From Bacteroidota bacterium (GTDB lineage Bacteria; Bacteroidota; Bacteroidia; Chitinophagales; Chitinophagaceae), in NCBI GenBank assembly GCA_023436685.1, contig JAEZIL010000194.1:1-17633 (forward strand): a stretch of DNA of 17,633 nucleotides. Direction: 5' to 3'. The translations under genes and the position numbers were made by a program. Of the stretch, positions 7,519-14,117 are shown one piece after another; within the stretch, counting starts at the first letter, position 1; the number at the start of each line of letters is the position of its first letter. The notes under the pieces are model-generated. The model searched no databases. It saw nothing but the letters and a program-made list of their open reading frames with translations, and had not been told where the DNA came from.

Positions 7519-9069
7519 ATGAGAAAAAAATGGCTGCTCCTGATTCTGGCAACAGTTCTTGTAAGTTTTCAGTTTGATGTAAACGCACAACAGCAACGTA
7601 AAGAGAAATACAGAAACAAAGCAAACGACCCCGTAGCTAAGCTTCCTTACTATAAAAAATTGCGTTGGGCAGATAAACTGTTCAGTGAAGGAAGTTATTT
7701 CAATGCGATAGAATACTATCAGCAATTGAAGCAAGAACAAGAGCGTAACCCTTACCTGGCATACCAGCTAGCTGAATGCTATTCAATGACAAGGGATTAT
7801 AAGCCTGCTGCGCATTATTATCGCGAAGCTTACTCTTATGCGCCCAAATTATACCCAGAAGCGCAATATTATTATGCGCTTAACCTGAAGAAACAAGGTG
7901 AATATCAGGAGAGCATTGTACAATTCAACAAATTCATTTCCGACAATCCTAAAACCTTCAAAAAGCAAAAGATACGTGCAAAGCGTGAAATAGAAGGTGC
8001 AGAGATGGCATTGAATTCAATAAAGAACCCTGAAGCGGTTAACGTGATTAACGCAGGCCCTAATGTAAATAGTGCTTATACCGAATCAGCGCCTTATCCA
8101 TTGGGCGATACTGCATTACTGTTCTCTACAATGCGTCAAAACAATGTAGTTGAAGTAGATAAATCAAAACGCGAAGAGTACATGGCCCGTTTCATGACTG
8201 CTCGCAAGCAAGATCATGTTGAACAGGTGGATTCTTTCCAATGGGCTATCAAGTTTATGGATGGCGATTTCAACTCTGACAAAGTACACGTAGGTAATGG
8301 TACATACAGCCCCGGTGGCGATCGTTTTTACTTTACAAAATGTACTGAGGAAGATTCAATGAAAGTTATCTGTAAGATATACGTTTCAAAATTTGAAAAA
8401 TCTAAATGGACTGAACCTGAAGAACTGGGAAGTGGTATCAATGAAGGCGGTTCTAATACGCAACCGTTTGCCGCTAAAGTAGGTAAGAAAGAAATCTTAT
8501 TCTTCTCTTCTAACCGTACACTGCAAGGTCGTGGTGGGTATGATATCTGGTATTCAGTAATCGATCCACGTAACGGTACTTACCGTCGTCCGCAAAATGC
8601 AGGTAAACAAGTTAATACCGACAGAGACGAGCAAACACCATATTATGACTCACGCGTGGGTAAACTTTACTTTGCTTCGAATGGCTGGGTAACCATGGGT
8701 GGTTTTGACATCTTCTCGGCTGATGGCGGCCCTTCGCGTTATACTAATCTTAAAAACTTAGGCTATCCAATCAACTCCTCTGCTGATGAACTGTATTACA
8801 TTAAAGATCCGGTTGGTAAACCAGATGCTTATGTAGTATCTAACAGGATAGGTTCTATAGCTTTGAAAAACCCAACCTGTTGCGATGATATCTGGCGTAT
8901 TCAATACGAGCCACAGTTAACCGTTCTGGGTAAAATAGTTGACCGTAAGAACAATGAGCTGGTTAGCGATGCAGTAGCTAAGATAGTAGACCAGAATGGC
9001 GACATGAGGCCCTATAACTCTGAAGATGTAATTTCACCTTCAGCTTGTATCGTGGCAAATCTTATGTAA
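7519..9069 (+). CDS. OmpA-family T9SS-type protein, N-terminal part (TPR, beta-propeller); gene split by a frameshift
   Basis: Predicted 516 residues, the last 13 out of frame with the true gene. A signal peptide (about 1-23, ending VNA before QQQ) precedes a tetratricopeptide region (about 50-160: KLRWADKLFSEGSYFNAIEYYQQ, AYQLAECYSMTRDYKPAAHYY, with the G.Y..A pattern). A PD40/WD40-like propeller follows (about 185-460; recurring blades with YFTK, LFFSSNR, YDIW, LYFASNG, FDIFSADGG). Then comes the beginning of a carboxypeptidase-regulatory-like fold (VLGKIVDRKNNELVSDAVAKI). This order matches PorE-like proteins that attach T9SS/SprF components to peptidoglycan. At about 9028 the frame shifts and the chance end VISPSACIVANLM follows. 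Adding one G restores a continuous protein through 9701, about 727 residues. Confidence 0.9.
   Translation: MRKKWLLLILATVLVSFQFDVNAQQQRKEKYRNKANDPVAKLPYYKKLRWADKLFSEGSYFNAIEYYQQLKQEQERNPYLAYQLAECYSMTRDYKPAAHYYREAYSYAPKLYPEAQYYYALNLKKQGEYQESIVQFNKFISDNPKTFKKQKIRAKREIEGAEMALNSIKNPEAVNVINAGPNVNSAYTESAPYPLGDTALLFSTMRQNNVVEVDKSKREEYMARFMTARKQDHVEQVDSFQWAIKFMDGDFNSDKVHVGNGTYSPGGDRFYFTKCTEEDSMKVICKIYVSKFEKSKWTEPEELGSGINEGGSNTQPFAAKVGKKEILFFSSNRTLQGRGGYDIWYSVIDPRNGTYRRPQNAGKQVNTDRDEQTPYYDSRVGKLYFASNGWVTMGGFDIFSADGGPSRYTNLKNLGYPINSSADELYYIKDPVGKPDAYVVSNRIGSIALKNPTCCDDIWRIQYEPQLTVLGKIVDRKNNELVSDAVAKIVDQNGDMRPYNSEDVISPSACIVANLM
9025..9032 (+). other. One-base deletion (frameshift) site
   Basis: In frame 7519 the sequence reads GAA GAT GTA ATT. 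If one G is added after GAT it reads GAA GAT GGT AAT TTC ACC TTC, giving EDGNFTFSLYRGKSY, which continues directly in the frame of 9030-9701. GGNF/DGNFTF is the expected strand in this regulatory-like domain. There is no heptamer of slippery X XXY YYZ form and no stimulatory structure evident. A GG shortened to G is typical of a sequencing error or a real mutation. Confidence 0.85.
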
Positions 9070-9701
9070 TAACAGGCGATAAACAAGGCTTCGCTTCTAC
9101 ACGTGCATCTATTAATACAATGGATGTAAAACGTACCGATCCCGATGATACCGTATCAGTAACTCTTTATATGGACGAACTGACTCAGGAATACCGTTTC
9201 CGTGTAAGCAATGTTTACTATGATTATGACAAGGCTGACCTGCGTCCTGAATCTGTAACTGCATTGGATACTTTGGTTACTTTCATGAAAGATAACCCTT
9301 CGTTAACTGCAGAAGTTTATTCTTTTGCTGATGCAAAAGGTACTGATGAGTATAACAGGAAGCTTTCTGAGCGTCGTGCACAAGCCGTTATCGATTATCT
9401 GGTAAATGCAGGTATTGAGGCTAGCCGCCTTGAAAGCAAAGGCTTTGGTGAATCGCTGCCGGCTGCGCCAAATACTTCTAATGGTAAAGACAATCCTGTT
9501 GGCCGGCAGTTGAACCGCCGTACAGAATTCCGTATCGTAACAGATGTTCCTACCCGTCGTATATTGTTCAACAGCGCTAAGCCAGGTTCTATGGACGAAC
9601 AACAAAAGAACCTTCAGATTAACGAGAACCTGAATGACGAGGAAGATGCAACTCCAAATGAAGGTTTTGCTGAACCGGGTGGTAAAGTGAATAACGAATA
9701 G
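9030..9701 (+). CDS. OmpA-family T9SS-type protein, C-terminal part (OmpA peptidoglycan-binding domain)
   Basis: This frame continues the gene begun at 7519 after the frameshift; there is no plausible start of its own (a TTG at 9045 lies inside the domain). It finishes the regulatory-like fold (NFTFSLYRGKSYVITGDKQGF) and then holds an OmpA C-terminal domain: VYYDYDKADLRPES, AEVYSFADAKGTDEYN, LSERRAQAVIDYLV, GFGESLP, and LNRRTEFRI. The Asp and Arg residues that hold diaminopimelate in this fold are in the expected D-x-x-G-x-x-x-Y-N and LS-x-R-R-A places. A polar tail (about 40 residues, with NLNDEEDATPNEG) ends the protein. If the frameshift is real, this part is not made and the protein loses its peptidoglycan anchor. 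Confidence 0.85.
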   Translation, partial: NFTFSLYRGKSYVITGDKQGFASTRASINTMDVKRTDPDDTVSVTLYMDELTQEYRFRVSNVYYDYDKADLRPESVTALDTLVTFMKDNPSLTAEVYSFADAKGTDEYNRKLSERRAQAVIDYLVNAGIEASRLESKGFGESLPAAPNTSNGKDNPVGRQLNRRTEFRIVTDVPTRRILFNSAKPGSMDEQQKNLQINENLNDEEDATPNEGFAEPGGKVNNE

Positions 9702-9719
9702 ATTATCTTTTAAAATATC

Positions 9720-9746
9720 AAAAGGTCGCAGTGATGCGGCCTTTTT
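9720..9746 (+). terminator. Rho-independent terminator after the OmpA-family gene
   Basis: AAAGGTCGC (9721-9729) pairs with GCGGCCTTT (9736-9744) with one G-T wobble; the loop is AGTGAT and TTTTT follows. Confidence 0.85.
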
Positions 9747-9779
9747 GTTTGCGTTAACTTGCGTTGGAATATTAGGTGA

Positions 9780-10598
9780 ATGAGTTATATACAAATTACA
9801 TTTCAAACAGAAAATGAAGAAGTTCAGGGTATCATAATAGCTATACTGAGCGAGCACGGTTATGAAGGTTTTGAAGAGCAGGAAACAGAATTGAAAGCCT
9901 ATGTACCCGTTGAACACTTTAACGAGGAGCTATTGCATGAGTTTATAACGCCCTATGGTATTATTTATACCAAAGAGAATATTGAGGAGCAAAACTGGAA
10001 TGCAAAATGGGAGGAAAACTTTCAGCCGGTAATTATTGATGACTTTTGCAGCATCACTGCACACTTTCATAAGATAGATGTCAATACAACGCATCATATC
10101 CAAATAACGCCTAAAATGTCTTTCGGCACAGGCCACCATGCTACCACACGCCTTATGATAAAGGCGATGCGTAACATTGATTTCAATAATAAAACAGTGT
10201 TTGACTTTGGCACGGGTACTGGTGTATTGGCTATTTTAGCCGATAGACTGGGTGCCTCCAATATTTTGGCAATAGATAATGATGAATGGGCATATTTGAA
10301 TGCAAAAGATAATATAGAAGTGAACAATGCGGTTAATGTGGTTGTGAAACAAGCTGTATTAGACGACATCCCCAATCTGTCGTTCGATGTAATATTGGCA
10401 AATATTAACAGGCATATATTACTTCAATACATGGCTGGGCTAAAAAAGATGCTTGCAAAAAATGGTAAATTGCTAATGAGTGGCTTACTTACAGGAGATG
10501 AGGGTATAATTGTTGATGTAGCAAATAACTCGGGCCTTCAATTGCTACACCGTGCCGAGGATAATAATTGGATAGTTCTTGAATTAGGCCATGCCTGA
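9780..10598 (+). CDS. prmA: Ribosomal protein L11 methyltransferase PrmA
   Basis: 272 residues. PrmA trimethylates ribosomal protein L11 using S-adenosylmethionine. The N-terminal third (about 1-95) is the L11-recognition domain, with EEQNWNAKWEENFQPV (about 69-84) matching the family. The C-terminal Rossmann domain has the conserved pre-motif FGTGHHATTRL (115-125), motif I FDFGTGTGVLAI (141-152), the acidic residue of motif II in LAIDNDEWA (163-171), and ILANINRHILL (205-215), the PrmA catalytic-loop form seen in Bacteroidota. Motif I has FGTGTG in place of the common LGCGSG but keeps the glycines. Length fits Bacteroidota PrmA. It follows the previous terminator with 33 bases, so it starts its own transcription unit; no clear promoter box found. 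Confidence 0.95.
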   Translation: MSYIQITFQTENEEVQGIIIAILSEHGYEGFEEQETELKAYVPVEHFNEELLHEFITPYGIIYTKENIEEQNWNAKWEENFQPVIIDDFCSITAHFHKIDVNTTHHIQITPKMSFGTGHHATTRLMIKAMRNIDFNNKTVFDFGTGTGVLAILADRLGASNILAIDNDEWAYLNAKDNIEVNNAVNVVVKQAVLDDIPNLSFDVILANINRHILLQYMAGLKKMLAKNGKLLMSGLLTGDEGIIVDVANNSGLQLLHRAEDNNWIVLELGHA

Positions 10599-10674
10599 TA
10601 TGTCACTACCTAAATTCTTAATATCCAACAATATGGTTATGTTTTGAAGGTTAGGTTTTACCAATTGTAAAGAT

Positions 10675-10682
10675 TATTTTTG
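10675..10682 (+). promoter_or_regulatory. Candidate -7 box for plsY
   Basis: TATTTTTG fits TAnnTTTG, and lies 26 bases before the ATG at 10709. No convincing -33 box at 19-21 bases. Confidence 0.4.
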
Positions 10683-10708
10683 TCAGCTTTAACCACTGGA
10701 AAAAAGGA

Positions 10709-11356
10709 ATGGATATAGCTTTTCTTATAGTTCTGGCTTACCTGCTTGGGTCAATTCCTACGGCAGTGTGGGTAAGTAAAAAAGTGTATGGAATAGACAT
10801 TCGTGAACATGGCAGCGGTAACGCCGGTGCTACCAATACCTTCAGAATATTAGGCGCTAAAGCTGGCTCGGCCGTAATGCTGATAGACATGCTGAAAGGC
10901 TTTTTAGCAGTTAAACTTTCTATCTTTTCGGGCTTTACATGGACCAGTGAGCCTTTTGTTAACCTACAGATATTTCTGGGCCTTGCAGCAGTGCTGGGGC
11001 ACATCTTCCCCATATGGGCCGACTTTCGCGGTGGTAAGGGTATAGCAACATTGTTCGGTATGATATTGGGCATACAGCCTTTGGTGGCAGTTAGCCTTGT
11101 AGTGGTTTTCCTCTTTATGCTGTTTTTTACCCGCTATGTATCGCTTAGTTCTATTTGTGCCAGCATAGCCTTTCCCGTATTGATATTATTTATTTTCCGT
11201 GAGCCTGAGTTGAGCTACCGTTTATTTGCCATAGCTACGGCCTGTCTTGTAGTGCTTACGCACCATAAAAATATAAACAGGCTACTTAATGGCAATGAAA
11301 GCAAGGTGCCTTTGTTCCGGAAAAAGCGGACCAAACGACGCGGCCAGGATGAATAA
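10709..11356 (+). CDS. plsY: Glycerol-3-phosphate acyltransferase PlsY
   Basis: 215 residues. PlsY transfers an acyl group from acyl-phosphate to glycerol 3-phosphate, the first step of phospholipid synthesis in most bacteria, in the inner membrane. The family's three cytoplasmic motifs are seen: SIPTAVWVSK with GSGNAGATN (about 35-43), DMLKGFLAV, and DFRGGKGIATLFG (about 105-117). Five or so hydrophobic helices are visible, ending LSYRLFAIATACLVVLTHHKNINRLLNG, with a basic tail rich in Lys/Arg (KKRTKRRG). Length is normal. The gene lies 110 bases after prmA; the gap has the candidate -7 box but no other structure I can name. Start ATG is preceded by a run AAAAAGGA immediately upstream. Confidence 0.95.
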   Translation: MDIAFLIVLAYLLGSIPTAVWVSKKVYGIDIREHGSGNAGATNTFRILGAKAGSAVMLIDMLKGFLAVKLSIFSGFTWTSEPFVNLQIFLGLAAVLGHIFPIWADFRGGKGIATLFGMILGIQPLVAVSLVVVFLFMLFFTRYVSLSSICASIAFPVLILFIFREPELSYRLFAIATACLVVLTHHKNINRLLNGNESKVPLFRKKRTKRRGQDE

Positions 11357-11391
11357 TATCCTGTTGGTATAAAACTTGTTTGCGGATTTTT

Positions 11392-11399
11392 TAAATTTC
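11392..11399 (+). promoter_or_regulatory. Weak candidate -7 box for the metalloprotease gene
   Basis: TAAATTTC matches TAnnTTTG in seven of eight positions. It lies only eight bases before the ATG, which would give a nearly leaderless message, so confidence is low. Confidence 0.25.
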
Positions 11400-11406
11400 A
11401 TTACCA

Positions 11407-12210
11407 ATGAGAAAACTACTATTCGCAATTACAACCTTCGCTTTAGCCAGTACACTTTATTCGTGTTATAAAAATCCCGTTACAGGCCGTAGTTCACTTA
11501 ATCTTGTAGATGAAGGCACAATGGCTCAAATGGCCAATAAAGAATATGCTGCATTTCTTAGTACAAATACGCCTGTAAAAGGTACACGCGATGCGGAAAT
11601 GGTGCAGCGTATAGGCACACGCATGGCTGCAGCTGTGCAAACATATCTTACCCAGAAAGGCCAGCAAAACCTGATATCGGGCTACCAATGGCAATTCAAC
11701 CTGGTAAATAATAACCAGGCAAACGCATGGTGTATGCCCGGTGGTAAAGTGGTGGTATATAGTGGTATATTGCCGCTTACTCAAAATGAAGCAGGATTGG
11801 CAGTTGTAATGGGCCACGAAATAGCGCATGCTATTGCCCGCCATGGCAATGAACGCATGAGCCAGCAACTGGCTGTGCAGGCAGGAGGCGAGGCCCTTTC
11901 TGCTGCATTATCAAGCAAGCCTGCGCTTACCCAAAATATATTCAATAGTGCATATGGTGTAGGTTCATCTCTGGGCATCCTGAAATATTCGCGCGAACAT
12001 GAAAGTGAGGCTGACCAAATGGGATTAATATTTATGGCACTTGCAGGTTATAATCCTAACGAGGCAATAGGTTTTTGGCAAAGAATGGCAGCCAACAGTG
12101 GCGGACAAAAGCCGCCTGAATTTATTAGTACGCACCCAAGCGATGCTACTCGTATCAACCAGATAAAGAAGTGGATACCCGATGCAATGAAGTATTATAA
12201 ACCGCAATAG
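11407..12210 (+). CDS. M48 family zinc metalloprotease, lipoprotein
   Basis: 267 residues. A lipoprotein signal peptide (MRKLLFAITTFALASTLYSC; Cys at 20 with lipobox LYSC) implies a membrane-anchored periplasmic enzyme. The sequence after it, NPVTGRSSLNLV, matches the BepA/LoiP-type start. The zinc site is HEIAH (137-141) within VVMGHEIAHAIARHGNERMS; the third ligand Glu is in HESEADQMG (about 198-206). STHPSDATRI (241-250) is another hallmark of this group. Members act in outer-membrane protein quality control. Length is in the family range; no C-terminal TPR domain is present, so it resembles the LoiP/YcaL-like short forms rather than BepA. The gene stop (12208-12210) is nearly followed by the next gene's TTG start, suggesting coupled translation. 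Confidence 0.93.
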   Translation: MRKLLFAITTFALASTLYSCYKNPVTGRSSLNLVDEGTMAQMANKEYAAFLSTNTPVKGTRDAEMVQRIGTRMAAAVQTYLTQKGQQNLISGYQWQFNLVNNNQANAWCMPGGKVVVYSGILPLTQNEAGLAVVMGHEIAHAIARHGNERMSQQLAVQAGGEALSAALSSKPALTQNIFNSAYGVGSSLGILKYSREHESEADQMGLIFMALAGYNPNEAIGFWQRMAANSGGQKPPEFISTHPSDATRINQIKKWIPDAMKYYKPQ

Positions 12211-12215
12211 TAGCC

Positions 12216-12872
12216 TTGCACTCAATACCCCTATACAAAAAGATATTAAGCCTGGTATACCCGGTAGTAGTACATACTGCGGAAGAGAGCGATAAGCTCC
12301 CTCTTCCGCAGCTTTATTTATATCGTGGCCAATACCAGGTAGCTACAAACGATGCATTATATTCTGACGGTACACGTTATCGTCCGCTTAAAATAGCTTT
12401 CAAAAAAATTGAGAGTAAACTTGCAGCCACAACAAACGTACTGGTATTGGGTACAGGCCTTGGCAGTGCAGTGCATATACTATATAGTAAAGGGTATACG
12501 CCACAATATACTTTAGTAGATTATGACAAAATAACATTACGGTGGGCTATGGAGTTATTGCCCGCGCCTGTTGCTGCCAAAACCAATGCTATATTGAGTG
12601 ATGCAGAAACTTTTATGCAAACGCACACAGCAGCATATGATCTGCTCATTATAGATATTTTTAAAGGTAGGGTGGTGCCTGCTTTTGTTATGGCACCCGC
12701 TTTTTTACAAAATTGCCGCAGGTGCATGACGCCTGCGGCAATTTTGATATTGAATTATATGGTAAATAACGAGGCTGAATGGCAAGCTAACTTAAAGACC
12801 TTTCAGCAAGTATTTCCCAATCATCAGGTAATAGCTACCGGTATCAACCGCCTTATTATAGCTACAGTTTAG
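12216..12872 (+). CDS. Spermidine-synthase-like SAM-binding methyltransferase, TTG start
   Basis: 218 residues. The Rossmann-fold is clear: LVLGTGLGSAVHIL (about 77-90), VDYDK (101-105) as the acidic end of beta-2, SDAETF (128-133) and LLIIDIFKG (143-151). This layout is that of the spermidine synthase superfamily, but GGGDG is replaced by GTGLG and the acidic catalytic pair after beta-4 is only partly kept (D147 then IFKGRVVP). I therefore would not call it a polyamine synthase. The first residues (LSLVYPVVVHTAEES, LYLYRGQYQVATNDALYSDG) match the N-terminal strands of Bacteroidota relatives, so the TTG at 12216 is the likely start; a stop at 12198-12200 bounds the frame and no ATG occurs for more than 300 bases. 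Two strong hairpins lie in the coding sequence. It ends 11 bases inside convergent oxyR. Confidence 0.8.
   Translation: MHSIPLYKKILSLVYPVVVHTAEESDKLPLPQLYLYRGQYQVATNDALYSDGTRYRPLKIAFKKIESKLAATTNVLVLGTGLGSAVHILYSKGYTPQYTLVDYDKITLRWAMELLPAPVAAKTNAILSDAETFMQTHTAAYDLLIIDIFKGRVVPAFVMAPAFLQNCRRCMTPAAILILNYMVNNEAEWQANLKTFQQVFPNHQVIATGINRLIIATV
12277..12311 (+). repeat. Strong hairpin inside the methyltransferase gene (codons about 21-32)
   Basis: CTGCGGAAGAG (12277-12287) and CTCTTCCGCAG (12301-12311) are exact reverse complements, 11 pairs, with a further AGC/GCT inner stem. It is followed by CTTTATTTATA, making it terminator-like on the plus strand. It lies 67 bases after the metalloprotease stop, so it may end part of that transcript. 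Confidence 0.75.
12709..12745. repeat. Very strong hairpin inside the methyltransferase gene; possible oxyR terminator
   Basis: AAAATTGCCGCAGG (12709-12722) and CCTGCGGCAATTTT (12732-12745) are exact reverse complements, 14 pairs, extendable by a T-G and a G-C around CATGA. The stem ends in TTTT in both directions. On the minus strand it lies 117 bases past the oxyR stop, where no other terminator is seen; the minus strand continues TTTTGTAAAAAAG. Confidence 0.75.
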
Positions 12873-13818
12873 CCGACTGAATGCGTAGTACTTTTCTGTT
12901 TTTCTTTTGTACGCGCATTTTCTCAGGTACCAGTTTTAGTATTTCATCCATGAGGCTTTGCAGCAGGCTTAACCGTACAAAATGATCGTTAGTTACCAGT
13001 CCAATCTCACGTACTGGTTCGGGGTCTTCAAAGTAACGCACGCGGTCTTGTTGATCTTCGTTAAATTCAAATGTCGCAAGTTCGGGCAGTACGGTCATTC
13101 CCTGGTTTTTGTCTACCATTTTACGCAGGGTTTCCACGTTGCTGGATTCGTAGCGGAATGGGCGCTGAGCCTGTAGCCTCTGTATCTGGTCGCTGCACAG
13201 GTCAAGTACCTGGTTCCGCATACAATGGCCTTCATTTAGCAGCCATATACGGTCCAGCTCTATATCGTTTGCGGCTATCAGCTTCTTTTTAAGGGCTTTC
13301 TCGTTTTTGGAGAAATATGCCACAAAAGGTTCGTAAAACAGAGGATACTCTTTTAGGCCCGATTCTTCAATAGGTGTACTGATTAGTGCTGCGTCCAATT
13401 CATTGTTGCGTAGCGCCTTTACTATCTGGCCTGTTTCCAGTTCTTTCACCTGCAATTTAACATCAGGAAAGCTCTTACTATAACCTTCCAGTAAGCCCGG
13501 CAATATATATGGTGCCACTGTGGGTATCACTGCTATTCTGAAGGTGCCCATCATGTTGTTTTGCTGGCTTTGTATCAGCTCATGTATTTTATCCACCTCA
13601 GCCAGCGCTATTCTTGCTTGTTCCACTATAGCTTCGCCTATGGCAGTTATAGCTATGGGGTGTTTGTTGCGATCAAATAGTTTTATGCCCAGCTCTTCTT
13701 CAAGTTTCTGTATCTGCATACTAAGTGTAGGCTGTGTAACAAAACATTTTTCGGCAGCAGCTACGAAGCTTTTATAGGTAGCCACGGCAACAACATATTC
13801 AAGTTGTGTAATGGTCAT
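12862..13818 (-). CDS. oxyR: OxyR, LysR-type hydrogen peroxide sensor and regulator
   Basis: 318 residues. A LysR-type HTH (MTITQLEYVVAVATYKSF, residues about 1-60, with FVTQPTLSMQIQKLEEELG) and the effector-binding domain are intact. It is OxyR rather than a generic LysR because the redox cysteines sit at C199 and C208 in NEGHCMRNQVLDLC, matching the E. coli OxyR numbering and EGHC...C spacing. Oxidation by hydrogen peroxide forms a disulfide between them. T100 (VIPTVAPY) in the peroxide-binding area is also present. Start is the ATG at 13818; the first residues align with the family start. The gene is convergent with the methyltransferase gene and overlaps it by 11 bases. Targets such as catalase or Dps are not in the window. 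Confidence 0.95.
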   Translation of the reverse strand: MTITQLEYVVAVATYKSFVAAAEKCFVTQPTLSMQIQKLEEELGIKLFDRNKHPIAITAIGEAIVEQARIALAEVDKIHELIQSQQNNMMGTFRIAVIPTVAPYILPGLLEGYSKSFPDVKLQVKELETGQIVKALRNNELDAALISTPIEESGLKEYPLFYEPFVAYFSKNEKALKKKLIAANDIELDRIWLLNEGHCMRNQVLDLCSDQIQRLQAQRPFRYESSNVETLRKMVDKNQGMTVLPELATFEFNEDQQDRVRYFEDPEPVREIGLVTNDHFVRLSLLQSLMDEILKLVPEKMRVQKKNRKVLRIQSAKL

Positions 13819-13837
13819 GTATATTCAAATTATTATG

Positions 13838-13845
13838 CAAACCTA
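13838..13845 (-). promoter_or_regulatory. Candidate -7 box for oxyR
   Basis: On the minus strand this reads TAGGTTTG, a full TAnnTTTG match, about 19 bases upstream of the oxyR ATG. No good -33 box follows at standard distance. An autoregulatory OxyR site could overlap, but I cannot identify one. Confidence 0.42.
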
Positions 13846-13885
13846 ATAGATTATACCGAGAAAGATATTCTTTTGGCATTTCGGT

Positions 13886-13893
13886 TAACTTTG
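13886..13893 (+). promoter_or_regulatory. Candidate -7 box upstream of the YdeI-type pseudogene
   Basis: TAACTTTG fits TAnnTTTG and lies 19 bases before the ATG of the remnant gene at 13913. It could also now serve the thioesterase and glycosyltransferase genes downstream. Confidence 0.38.
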
Positions 13894-13912
13894 CCAAGTT
13901 CTATAGTAGGAT

Positions 13913-14109
13913 ATGCTCAATAAGCTAAAAATTGATACGGAACGGCCGCTGTGGTTAATAAATCTACATGGCGATGTAGATTTGCCCACAGCCAACATGC
14001 TAAGCGCGAGTGTGTAGAGGCTATAGAAGGGGCTAAAAAGCCGGAAACACGTAAGCGGCGAATAGATAAGATGATAATGATGCTATTATCGCTTCAGGAA
14101 AAAAAATAA
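13913..14109 (+). pseudogene. Remnant of a YdeI/OmdA-type (OmpD-associated) protein gene
   Basis: Two fragments in different frames lie together. The first, from ATG 13913, reads MLNKLKIDTERPLWLINLHGD and then loses sense, stopping at 14017. The second, in another frame from about 13972, reads FAHSQHAKRECVEAIEG then AKKPETRKRRIDKMI and ends at TAA 14107-14109. AKKPETR.RRI.K is the signature C-terminus of YdeI/OmdA-like proteins, and the N-terminal fragment resembles the start of Bacteroidota proteins that carry that domain (this second match is from memory and less certain). A normal member has well over 100 residues between these two pieces, so most of the gene is gone, with a frame change at the join near 13970. 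Function is presumably lost. It sits 8 bases before the thioesterase ATG and may have once been upstream in its operon. Confidence 0.72.
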
Positions 14110-14117
14110 AAAACAAA

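Noticed and set aside
9022..9032. Programmed ribosomal frameshifting in the OmpA-family gene
   Set aside because: There is no slippery X XXY YYZ heptamer and no obvious pseudoknot or stop-linked site; a missing G explains the data more simply.
9303..9917. A 204-residue minus-strand frame across the OmpA domain and the start of prmA
   Set aside because: It is antisense to two well-supported genes, covers a terminator, and its translation is rich in Cys, Phe and Ile with no motif. It is a shadow of codon bias.
12277..12311. Moving the methyltransferase start downstream of the hairpin
   Set aside because: The residues encoded before and around the hairpin fit the N-terminal strands of relatives, and the next ATG is far inside the fold.
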